Assembly: GCF_003665065.1 (NCBI RefSeq)
Contig: NZ_RCHR01000002.1
Location: 558,001 to 622,000 of the forward strand
Direction of reading: 5' to 3'
Source: Oceanobacillus piezotolerans
GTDB taxonomy: Bacteria; Bacillota; Bacilli; Bacillales; Amphibacillaceae
Length of the DNA stretch: 64,000 nucleotides
In this document: positions 18,499 through 26,073 of the stretch, in pieces
Numbering within the stretch: the first letter of the stretch is position 1
How the letters are laid out: every line of letters starts with the position of its first letter
Notes under the pieces: model-generated
Seen by the model: the letters and a program-made list of their open reading frames with translations, nothing else
Database searches by the model: none
Told to the model about the DNA's origin: nothing
Program-made: the position numbers and the translations under genes

Positions 18499-19311
18499 CT
18501 AGACCTTCCCCCGAACTAATTTTGTTCGAACTCGATTTGATATCCACTCAACAAGCAATATGAGTATGACTAGCCCAATTAATAAAGATCCAACTTCATT
18601 CCAGCGATAGGCATTCATCGCAAAAATGAGCGGGGCACCAATTCCACCTGCTCCAACTAATCCTAGTACCGCTGCATCACGCAGGTTCATATCAAAGCGG
18701 TAAATGACAATCGATATAAACATGGCAAATAGCTGAGGAATAATTCCAAATCTAATCTTCTCAAAGGTATTACAACCTATAGAAGTCATAGATTCTAATA
18801 TTCTTGCATCTAGATCTTCTATTGCATCCACGTAGAGTTTGGATAACATCCCGATTGATGTTAAAGCCATCGTTAATACACCAGCAAAAGCTCCTGGACC
18901 AGTAACACGAATAAACATTAAACCATAGACAATTGCTGGGACAGTACGAATAAAAATAAGCGCAATACGTGTTACATAGGCAATTGGAGCTGGTACGACA
19001 TTCGATGCAGAAAAGAATGCGAATGGAATGGCCAAAATGGCACCAATGATCGTACCAAGAAAAGCAATTGCAATCGTTTCTATTAATAAATATAGTACTC
19101 CCTGCTGATTAAAAGTTAATAGCAACTCAAGATCAGGCTGAAGAATTCCACTAATAATATTTACCGCTACTGAAAAGCCCTGTGTTTCTATTTCACGTAA
19201 ATTAATCGTTGATAATGACCATAGAAAAAGGAGCAACAAAAGGAGGGAAGTCATTAAAATATAGCGTTTGTTCCTTGGTTTACTCGCAAGTTGCGTTTCA
19301 ATTGCATTCAT
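18499..19311 (-). CDS. phnE: Phosphonate/phosphate ABC permease PhnE (second copy)
   Basis: The 270-residue membrane subunit has about six helices and a BPD-transport EAA-type loop (ESMTSIGCNTFEKIRFGIIP), with the PhnE-typical GLVGAGGIGAPLIFAMNAYRW C-terminal segment. It is the last gene of the operon, 13 bases after the first permease, and ends before the hairpin at 18337. The two PhnE proteins probably form a heterodimeric channel. GAGGAGGAGC precedes the ATG. Confidence 0.93.
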   Translation of the reverse strand: MNAIETQLASKPRNKRYILMTSLLLLLLFLWSLSTINLREIETQGFSVAVNIISGILQPDLELLLTFNQQGVLYLLIETIAIAFLGTIIGAILAIPFAFFSASNVVPAPIAYVTRIALIFIRTVPAIVYGLMFIRVTGPGAFAGVLTMALTSIGMLSKLYVDAIEDLDARILESMTSIGCNTFEKIRFGIIPQLFAMFISIVIYRFDMNLRDAAVLGLVGAGGIGAPLIFAMNAYRWNEVGSLLIGLVILILLVEWISNRVRTKLVRGKV

Positions 19312-19324
19312 ATTTAGCTCCTCC

Positions 19325-20140
19325 TCACATTAGCTTCTTACGAAAATGCTCACTGATATTTTCAATAATAAACACCGTAATAACGAGCATGAATAAAATC
19401 GTACCAACATTGGCATAGTTTCTCCAACCAAGGCCTTCGTTTAATAAGAGTCCAATACCCCCAGCGCCAACATAGCCTAAAATTGCCGCATAACGTACAT
19501 TCCCTTCAAAGCAGAATAAGGAGGTGGATAAGTAGTTAGGTAGGACTTGCGGGAAAACAGCATAACGAAAGGCCTGGATCTTTGTTAATCCAAGTGATTC
19601 CATTGCTTCAAAGGCACCCATATCAACATTTTCTATTTGTTCGTAAAGAAGCTTCCCAACATAGGCAAGTGTAAATAAAAAAATTGCAACCGTCCCTGCA
19701 ATAGTTCCCAACCCAAAAATAAATGTAGCAATTAATGCGGTAATTAACGTAGGCAAGGTTCTTAGAATACTAAGGAGGAACTTAAATAAAACGACGATAA
19801 ATCTATTCTTTACAATATTAGAAGATGCTAGGATAGCAACCGGTAAAGCAACCATAGCACCTAATAGGGAGCCAAGTAATGACATCTTTATCGTATCTAA
19901 TAATGGCACCCAGATATTAGGTAGATGTTGCCAATTCGGTGGAATCATTTGCCCGACAATAACAAAAAACTCTGTCCATCTCTTAAGTAAAATTTCTAAC
20001 TCAAATCCTGTTACCTTTATAGAAATATAGGTAGCTATCACGAGAAGAGCAATGATAAACGGAATACGAGAGCGTTTTTCGTAGACCGTTTCCCCATTTT
20101 CCAGCGTGATTTTTTTAGGAAGAAAAATACGATCATACAT
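19325..20140 (-). CDS. phnE: Phosphonate/phosphate ABC permease PhnE (first copy)
   Basis: A 271-residue permease starting with a cytoplasmic basic stretch, then a helix at about residues 28-45 and further helices from 85. The coupling loop EAMESLGLTKIQAFRYAVFPQ and the YVGAGGIGLLLNEGLGWRNY end match PhnE. Its ATG overlaps the end of phnC by eight bases, implying translational coupling. It diverges clearly from the neighbouring paralogue, as expected for the two halves of a heterodimer. Confidence 0.93.
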   Translation of the reverse strand: MYDRIFLPKKITLENGETVYEKRSRIPFIIALLVIATYISIKVTGFELEILLKRWTEFFVIVGQMIPPNWQHLPNIWVPLLDTIKMSLLGSLLGAMVALPVAILASSNIVKNRFIVVLFKFLLSILRTLPTLITALIATFIFGLGTIAGTVAIFLFTLAYVGKLLYEQIENVDMGAFEAMESLGLTKIQAFRYAVFPQVLPNYLSTSLFCFEGNVRYAAILGYVGAGGIGLLLNEGLGWRNYANVGTILFMLVITVFIIENISEHFRKKLM

Positions 20141-20909
20141 AACTTAACGCTTCCCTTCCCTCTTTCGCTTGTTGGCCCTTTCCATAAATGATATCGAGTA
20201 CATTCTGATTTACATCCTTTGTACTGCCGTCAAATACTACTTCTCCCTTACGAATGCCTATAATGCGATCCGCGTATTCTAATGCCAATTCAACATGGTG
20301 AATATTCATAATAACGGTCATTTTCATCCTCTGATTTATTTTTTTGAAATCATCCATCACCTGTCTTGCAGTAACTGGGTCTAAAGAGGCGACAGGTTCA
20401 TCTGCTAGCATAATTGCTGGATTTTGTGCTAGTGTCCTTGCGAGAGCTACACGCTGCTGCTGGCCGCCAGATAACTGATCCACACGTTCATATGCTTTAT
20501 CTAAGATACCTACCTGGTCCAAGGCAGTTAACGCCTTCCTCTTCTGATCTTTTGTATATGCTCCAAGGACCTTACGCCAAAAAGGCAGCTCCGGAACAAA
20601 TGAAACAAGAACATTATGTATAACAGATGTACGTGTAACAAGATTAAAGGATTGAAAAATCATTCCAATTTTTCTGCGGAAATTACGGATTTCCTTGCCC
20701 TTGAGCTTAGCTACCTCAATTTCATCAACAATTAACTTTCCACTGGAAATATCGTGCATTCGATTGATACAGCGAATAAGTGTTGATTTACCAGCTCCAG
20801 ATAAACCAATTACGGCAACAAACTCACCGTCATCAATCGATAGATTAATATGCTGTAAAGCAACCATTCCATTGGGATACTTTTTCTCTACATCAATAAA
20901 CTCTATCAT
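20133..20909 (-). CDS. phnC: Phosphonate/phosphate ABC transporter ATP-binding protein
   Basis: A 258-residue ABC ATPase with Walker A (GLSGAGKST), Q-loop (IFQSFNLV), signature (LSGGQQQRVALARTLAQ), Walker B (IMLADEPVASLD) and H-loop (MNIHHVE). The early RTSVIHNVL segment and overall length fit PhnC. It powers uptake of phosphonate, phosphite or phosphate analogues. It is separated from phnD by a stable hairpin and overlaps the first phnE. Confidence 0.94.
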   Translation of the reverse strand: MIEFIDVEKKYPNGMVALQHINLSIDDGEFVAVIGLSGAGKSTLIRCINRMHDISSGKLIVDEIEVAKLKGKEIRNFRRKIGMIFQSFNLVTRTSVIHNVLVSFVPELPFWRKVLGAYTKDQKRKALTALDQVGILDKAYERVDQLSGGQQQRVALARTLAQNPAIMLADEPVASLDPVTARQVMDDFKKINQRMKMTVIMNIHHVELALEYADRIIGIRKGEVVFDGSTKDVNQNVLDIIYGKGQQAKEGREALSYV

Positions 20910-20948
20910 GTAAAATCTCCATTCTATCTAACTTTCTAAATATTTATA

Positions 20949-20989
20949 GGTAAAAAAGAAGAACTGCTTTCTGTTCTTCTTTTTTTACC
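20949..20989 (-). terminator. Intercistronic hairpin between phnD and phnC
   Basis: A nearly perfect 16-bp A/T-rich stem (GGTAAAAAAGAAGAAC with complement) encloses an eight-base loop. Such hairpins after a binding-protein gene commonly attenuate or stabilise the upstream message so that binding protein exceeds transporter; that role is inferred. Confidence 0.65.
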
Positions 20990-21008
20990 TCCATTATTAC
21001 AAGATTTG

Positions 21009-22094
21009 TTACTGACCAATTTGTTGTACCAGCTCTTGTGCAGCCCGCTCATTATCATAGTCAGCATCATCCGCTTCTTGATAACCTTCATGATTGTAAA
21101 TGGAAATCACTTCTTTACCTTCCTCTGTTTCAGCTATTGTTATTAAAGCTTCTTGTAATGCAGTTTTTAAATCTTCATCCATTATTTCTGAATTCTTGCT
21201 CACACTCACCGTATCATTATAGATTGGAGGGGTAATACCAATTAAATCCGTCTCTTCCCAAATAGAAGCTTCACGATTAAATTCGGAAGTCCAAGCATCC
21301 TCATTATCTCTTCTGCCATCTGCATAAATCACCATCACATCTGTTTGCTCGGCAGCTAAACGTGCAAACGCACTTCCATAGGAATCTACTTGTACAACAT
21401 TCTCTAAATCTGTGATAGATTTATCATACTTTTCTTGCAACCATAATGCAGGATAAATATATCCAGCAGGAGATGAAGAGGACATGACACTCCAGGATGC
21501 ACTATTTAAGTCTTCAAAGGTTAATTCTTCTCCGCTGTTTACTTTATCTGCTAATTCTTGTCCCTTTTCTGATGGTCCGGCAATAATAATTGCACGATAT
21601 GATGTTACTTGCTCACCAGAATCTTCTGTTGGCTCATTTGTATTCCAATCAGCAGGGTTATCGGAATCATTTGTTAAACCAGATCGAGTAGATGTTAATA
21701 TAACCTCTGCTCCATCATCATATAAGACATACGTTCCGCCTGGAATAAAACCAACATCTGTTGTCCCAGCAGATAGCGCTTCCCCAACTGCTTCATAATT
21801 AGTTCCAACTGTAATATCAACATTTCCAACCTCATAGCCTTGGTTTGCTAATTCTTCAGTTAACAATTCCTTTAATGGTTCTGTTGCTGTAATAATTTCT
21901 TCAGGCTCTCTAGAAGGTACAAATCCTATGGATAACTCATCAATTTGTACATTTCCTTCAGCTTCACTGCTCTCTTCTGTATCTCCTGTAGATTGTTCTT
22001 CACTATCTGTCTCCCCACTTGCTTCTTCCCCACAAGCAGCAAGCAACAATACAAGTAACATTAGTCCTAAAACATAAATAATTTTCTTCTTCAA
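21009..22094 (-). CDS. phnD: Phosphonate/phosphate-binding lipoprotein
   Basis: The 361-residue precursor has a lipoprotein signal (KKKIIYVLGLMLLVLLLAAC, lipid-modified Cys21), a Glu/Ser-rich linker (22-50) and a PhnD-type type-2 periplasmic-binding fold: ELSIGFVPSREPEEI, VDITVGTNYEAVGEALSAGTTDVGFIPGGTYVLY, SSSSPAGYIYPALWL. The linker keeps it tethered outside the membrane. TTG start with AAAGGGGAAAGAG upstream. First gene of the phn operon, behind a PhoP-box-like promoter. Confidence 0.93.
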   Translation of the reverse strand: MKKKIIYVLGLMLLVLLLAACGEEASGETDSEEQSTGDTEESSEAEGNVQIDELSIGFVPSREPEEIITATEPLKELLTEELANQGYEVGNVDITVGTNYEAVGEALSAGTTDVGFIPGGTYVLYDDGAEVILTSTRSGLTNDSDNPADWNTNEPTEDSGEQVTSYRAIIIAGPSEKGQELADKVNSGEELTFEDLNSASWSVMSSSSPAGYIYPALWLQEKYDKSITDLENVVQVDSYGSAFARLAAEQTDVMVIYADGRRDNEDAWTSEFNREASIWEETDLIGITPPIYNDTVSVSKNSEIMDEDLKTALQEALITIAETEEGKEVISIYNHEGYQEADDADYDNERAAQELVQQIGQ

Positions 22095-22144
22095 AACTCT
22101 TTCCCCTTTCTATGTAAATTGTCATAAAGTGTCGCTTACTAATA

Positions 22145-22198
22145 ATTCTATATACCTAGTATGAATGCAGTGTTAATTATGGGTTAATTTTCAGTGAA
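22145..22198 (-). promoter_or_regulatory. PhoP-box-like promoter of the phn operon
   Basis: Reading leftward, four hexamers TTCACT, TTAACC, TTAACA, TTCATA follow each other at an exact 11-base period (22160-22198). The PhoP consensus is TT(A/T/C)A(C/T)A repeated every 11 bases. A TAGAAT -10 hexamer (22145-22150) follows nine bases after the last repeat, with no -35 hexamer. This is the layout of PhoP-activated Bacillus promoters and implies induction by phosphate starvation. Confidence 0.72.
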
Positions 22199-22423
22199 AT
22201 TTAAATTTTATATGTATGAAGTATCTTAAATGATGATTGATTAATGTTCATTTATAACTTTTTCACTATATGGAATGTATATTTAAATATTTTAATTCTA
22301 AAACAAGGGGATTACATTTTCTGCACAGGACGGGATTCATGTTTCATTTTAGGAAGAAAGTGGTAAAGAGGAATACAAGCAACAACCCTTATATAAATAC
22401 ACAATGAGATAGGGAGTGTAAAC

Positions 22424-23149
22424 ATGGAAAGAAAACCTATTATTGGAATAACAAGTACCATTTTAGATATAGAAATTAAGGGAGAAGTAAATCCTTCTGT
22501 TCAGACAAATCATCAATATGTCAAAGCAGTAATTGAAATTGGCGGCATCCCAATAGTACTGCCTGTTGCCAATGCGGAGATGGCCAGAGAATATATAGAT
22601 CTCTGTGACGGAATCATATTCGCTAGCGGAGAAGATGTTACTCCAACCAAATACAATGAAACGCCTTCTAAGGAGCTGCAACAAACGAATTTAGCACGTG
22701 ACGAAATGGAATTGCCGCTTGTACAATATGCTGTAGAAAATAAGATTCCTATATTAGGGACTTGTCGAGGCCTGGGGGTCATTAATGTTGCCTTGGGCGG
22801 ATCGATGAAACAAAATATTGTGACCGAGGAAAGTGAGTTTTCCCATAATCAAGAGGTAAGCCGCAAACTCCCAAGCCATGAAATAACGATAGAAGAGGAC
22901 AGTCACCTTTTCCAAATGCTAGGCACAAAGAAAGCTAAGGTCAACAGTAAGCACCATCAGGCGATAAATGAGGTGGCAGATTGCCTGCGAGTAGCTGCTA
23001 CAGCTGAAGATGGCGTAATCGAAGCTATTGAAGCACGGGATAAGGATGCGTTTATACTCGGACTGCAGTTCCATCCAGAAGAGCTTTATGCTGCTGATAC
23101 CCATATGCTTAATCTTCTGATGCTTTTCCGTGAAGCGTGCGAGAAATAA
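22424..23149 (+). CDS. Gamma-glutamyl-gamma-aminobutyrate hydrolase family (class I glutamine amidotransferase-like)
   Basis: A 241-residue peptidase C26-type protein. The nucleophile Cys is in LGTCRGLGVINVALGG, the His-Glu pair in LQFHPEEL, and SKHHQAI matches the family's substrate loop. Members such as PuuD hydrolyse gamma-glutamyl bonds, for instance in polyamine breakdown. No puu pathway gene is near, so the substrate is open. ATG with AGGGAGTG upstream; monocistronic. Confidence 0.9.
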   Translation: MERKPIIGITSTILDIEIKGEVNPSVQTNHQYVKAVIEIGGIPIVLPVANAEMAREYIDLCDGIIFASGEDVTPTKYNETPSKELQQTNLARDEMELPLVQYAVENKIPILGTCRGLGVINVALGGSMKQNIVTEESEFSHNQEVSRKLPSHEITIEEDSHLFQMLGTKKAKVNSKHHQAINEVADCLRVAATAEDGVIEAIEARDKDAFILGLQFHPEELYAADTHMLNLLMLFREACEK

Positions 23150-23307
23150 CTATCTCTTATCTGAAACCAGCCTATCCTACTCCTCTGTTAAACCTGATTA
23201 ATATCTGATTTGCTGGGAGTATTATTTTTTTCATAAATGTTGTAATAAGAGCTATGTAGTCCATTTTCTCAGTGCCATGAAATATCATATTGGAAGTTGG
23301 GATTTAA

Positions 23308-23826
23308 GTGTTTGGGTTGACGGATTTAGTTAGACTAATTATATCCATTTTTATTATTTTACCAGTCGTATCACTTGTCAGGGAGTTGGGTTATTGGATT
23401 GCCGGTAAGCTATTCGGAGCTAAAGAGACATCCATTACGCTTGGTACAGGACCACCATTATTTAAGTTTTGGATTTTTAATGTCAATAGAGTCTATTTTT
23501 TGTATGGGCATTGCACATATGATTCCTTAAAGAAAGATACAAAACTGGTATATATTTTGGTGTATGCTGCACCAATCTTATCTAATCTAGTAGTGGCATT
23601 GACCATCAATGCACTTTTGGCTAACGACCTGCTGAGTCATGAAACATTTTGGAACCAGTTTATTTTTTATGCGTTTTATTTTATTCTCTTTGACGCAATC
23701 CCGATGTACTATCAAAATGGACAACCAAGTAACGGGCAAGTAATCTATAATCTAATAAAATATGGAAAAATATCCAGCTGTGAGCAAGATAGTGCTTCAT
23801 CTGAGACAAATACAGATGGAAGATAA
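23308..23826 (+). CDS. M50/site-2-protease-like membrane protein lacking the zinc ligands
   Basis: A 172-residue protein with about four hydrophobic segments. The first, followed by SLVRELGYWIAGKLFGAKET and LGTGPPLFKF, has the shape of the M50 zinc metalloprotease motif HELGHxxAAxxFG, but both histidines are replaced (Arg25, Tyr29) while Glu26 remains. A second family-like segment, LFDAIPMYYQNGQPSNG, sits where NLxPxxPLDG is expected. A catalytically dead homologue is the best reading; its job is unknown. The GTG start has only a weak upstream GGAAG. Confidence 0.6.
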   Translation: MFGLTDLVRLIISIFIILPVVSLVRELGYWIAGKLFGAKETSITLGTGPPLFKFWIFNVNRVYFLYGHCTYDSLKKDTKLVYILVYAAPILSNLVVALTINALLANDLLSHETFWNQFIFYAFYFILFDAIPMYYQNGQPSNGQVIYNLIKYGKISSCEQDSASSETNTDGR

Positions 23827-23859
23827 GATATGCAACCAATAGCAGCAGTTCTCCTTTTC

Positions 23860-23896
23860 AAAGGTGATCCAAGTATAGAAACTTGGATTACCTTTT
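23860..23896 (+). terminator. Terminator after the M50-like gene
   Basis: A 15-bp stem AAAGGTGATCCAAGT/ACTTGGATTACCTTT with one wobble pair and six-base loop is followed by a T tract. Confidence 0.88.
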
Positions 23897-23980
23897 TTGA
23901 GTGAGAGGGATAATCTTTTTCAGTAATAATCATTAGATTTAGTATAAGTTAGAATCATAAATGAACCATTATCTAATACA

Positions 23981-24415
23981 CTATTTTTTTTCGTAACGGT
24001 AGAAAGTACCGGTTGTCTTGCAAAGCATTTCACCATTTTCATTCACCACATCACACTCCATAAACGAAACCTTATATCCTTCTTTTATATAACGAGCTGT
24101 TGCACGAATCTCCCCTTTAGCTGTGGCTTTAAAATAAGAGGTTTTTAACTCTAGTGTTATATATGGCGCATCCTTCAAATGAAAATTCAAGTGCCCCATT
24201 GCACTATCCGCAATAAACGCATAAATTCCGCCATGAACAATGCCACTAGGATTCAGTATGATATCCGTAATGGGACAAGATATGGTGCATGTTCTCTCTT
24301 CCTCGTTGTAATCAAAGTTTAATTGTAAAGCCTTGAACATAAAAATGCTTTCTGGCTTAAAATCATATGTATCATACGCTTTTTCCATCAATTCCATGAA
24401 TTTCTTTTTCTCCAC
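23981..24415 (-). CDS. PaaI-type hotdog thioesterase
   Basis: A 144-residue single hotdog domain. The core GIVHGGIYAFIADSAMGHL contains the HGG and the helix acid/serine positions of the PaaI/YbgC thioesterase family, followed by TLELKTSYFKATAKGEI and a C-terminal strand VVNENGEMLCKTTGTFYR. It would hydrolyse an acyl-CoA; the substrate is unknown. GTG start with GGGGGAG upstream. Monocistronic. Confidence 0.88.
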   Translation of the reverse strand: MEKKKFMELMEKAYDTYDFKPESIFMFKALQLNFDYNEEERTCTISCPITDIILNPSGIVHGGIYAFIADSAMGHLNFHLKDAPYITLELKTSYFKATAKGEIRATARYIKEGYKVSFMECDVVNENGEMLCKTTGTFYRYEKK

Positions 24416-24750
24416 GTTAACTCCCCCTTTTTGTTTTCATCATATCACAGTTATTTGAAATCATAGAATATTAAATTCACCCCCTCAGAGGTTAAATGAA
24501 ACAGCTGTTAATCTTGAATTGAGATGTACTTGAACACACTATAAATATGTTTTAAATTTTTGGTGCGACTTCTCACATTTTTCCACAGAAGGACTAACTT
24601 TAATAATGTAGTATTAAATTAAGTCAAAATAAAGTGAAACTGCACTCAGTGGGTTCTAACAGCCAGTTAACCAGCGATAAAGAATCACCAATATTTACAA
24701 CTGTACGATTTGCCTTTTTCTAGGTATGATGAAACAGGAGGTTGATACAT
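24416..24750. other. Intergenic region with small repeat and HAD gene promoter
   Basis: Divergent promoters must lie here. The stretch 24621-24680 is a copy of the CACTCAGTGGG repeat. I see no gene or riboswitch. Confidence 0.45.
24621..24680. repeat. Short copy of the CACTCAGTGGG/CAGTTAACC repeat
   Basis: AAAATAAAGTGAAACTGCAC continuing TCAGTGGG and closing with AGCCAGTTAACC matches the longer copy at 46356-46453 at both ends but lacks its middle hairpin half. Confidence 0.6.
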
Positions 24751-25467
24751 ATGAAGACCATTATTTTTGATGTCGATGATACACTTTATGATCAAGCAAT
24801 GTCGTTTAAAAACACGTGCAAACGTATGTTTGACAGGCCATTTACCGAGGAAGAGCTGGAGAACTTTTACATAGTAAGCCGGAAATATAGTGATGCATTA
24901 TTTGATATTTGTGAAGCTGGCGAAATGACTGTGGAGGAAATGCATATTCGCCGGATAAAGGATGCATGTGATGAACTTGGAATCGCCATTACTAGAGAAA
25001 GGGCTCTGGAATTTCAGCATGCATATGTAGAAGAACAGCAAAAAATCACCCTATTTCCCGAGGTAGTGGAATTATTAGATTTTCTTTCGGAAACGGAAAT
25101 ACAGCTTGCTGTTCTCACAAACGGTTCTGAAGGACATCAATCCATGAAGATTAAACAATTAAATCTGGTAAACTGGATTCAAGACGATTACTTATTCATT
25201 TCTGAATCCATTGGGCATATTAAACCAACATTGGAAGCTTTTCAATACCTAGAGAATAAGATGGGCTTGAATAAAGAGGATACCATTTATATTGGCGATT
25301 CCTTTGCCAATGATATTGTGGGAGCGAAACAAGCCGGATGGCAAGCAATATGGATGAATCACCGCAGAAGGGAAATGCCAGAGAACACTGTTAAACCAGA
25401 TTATGAGGTACACACTGCAGGAGAACTTTTAGCATTATTTAAAAAAGACGCGGTATTAGTGAATTAA
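24751..25467 (+). CDS. HAD superfamily hydrolase (pyrimidine nucleotidase-like)
   Basis: The 238-residue phosphatase has all four HAD motifs: DVDDTLYD (nucleophile Asp near residue 8), LTNGSEG, GHIKPTLEAF with the conserved Lys, and IGDSFANDIVGAKQAGW. A helical C1 cap lies between motifs I and II, like YjjG/YsaA-type nucleotidases. The substrate is unknown. ATG at 24751, nine bases after AGGAGG, is preferred to the TTG at 24742 that overlaps the ribosome-binding site. Confidence 0.9.
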   Translation: MKTIIFDVDDTLYDQAMSFKNTCKRMFDRPFTEEELENFYIVSRKYSDALFDICEAGEMTVEEMHIRRIKDACDELGIAITRERALEFQHAYVEEQQKITLFPEVVELLDFLSETEIQLAVLTNGSEGHQSMKIKQLNLVNWIQDDYLFISESIGHIKPTLEAFQYLENKMGLNKEDTIYIGDSFANDIVGAKQAGWQAIWMNHRRREMPENTVKPDYEVHTAGELLALFKKDAVLVN

Positions 25468-25475
25468 TATAGTAT

Positions 25476-25503
25476 AGGAGCACTTATTGGTGCTCCTTTT
25501 TTT
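25476..25503 (+). terminator. Terminator of HAD gene
   Basis: AGGAGCAC and GTGCTCCT flank a six-base loop; seven T follow. Confidence 0.88.
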
Positions 25504-25745
25504 ATTTTACTTGTTTTGAGAAACTTTTATATTGCTATAAAAGTAGAACGCGTCTTACTATCATTCCTGAAAGTCTGCTAAGACATCCAGTTTGTCTGCT
25601 TATATAATCCTGTAGGTAACTGAAGCTTAACCCACCAATAATCGAACTTCATTATGCGGAATTTTCTTAAAATCCACTAATAAGTTTAAAAAACACCAAG
25701 ATAGGATATAAAAGTAATACATCGAACAAAAGGAGAGATGCATTT

Positions 25746-26000
25746 ATGGGATTTATATGGAGTTTAATTGTTGGTGGTATACTAGGTTGGTTGGCTAGCT
25801 TAATAGTTGGTCGTGATGTACCTGGTGGAATCATTGGTAATATTATTGCAGGATTTATTGGGGCTTGGCTTGGATCCGCTCTATTAGGAAGCTGGGGGCC
25901 AGAAATTGGTGGGTTCTTTATTGTACCGGCTTTAATCGGTGCAATCGTCCTTATCTTGATTGTTAGCTTCTTGATGAGGGCTATTAGAAGAAAAGCCTAG
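25746..26000 (+). CDS. GlsB/YeaQ/YmgE family stress-response membrane protein
   Basis: The 84-residue protein has three Gly-rich transmembrane helices with the family pattern GGILGWLASLIVGRD, GIIGNIIAGFIGAWLGSALLG and a last helix ending in basic residues. These tiny membrane proteins are induced by general stress and were once labelled transglycosylase-associated; no enzymatic role is shown. AAAAGGAGAGATG precedes the ATG. The gene shares a terminator with the convergent nuclease gene. Confidence 0.92.
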   Translation: MGFIWSLIVGGILGWLASLIVGRDVPGGIIGNIIAGFIGAWLGSALLGSWGPEIGGFFIVPALIGAIVLILIVSFLMRAIRRKA

Positions 26001-26013
26001 AATACAGCAATAT

Positions 26014-26052
26014 AAAAGAAGTGAAGCCCTTTTATAGGATTTCACTTCTTTT
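26014..26052. terminator. Bidirectional terminator
   Basis: AAAAGAAGTGAA pairs with TTCACTTCTTTT around an internal loop, between convergent genes. Confidence 0.85.
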
Positions 26053-26073
26053 GATTTATTACTACAGTCTTTC

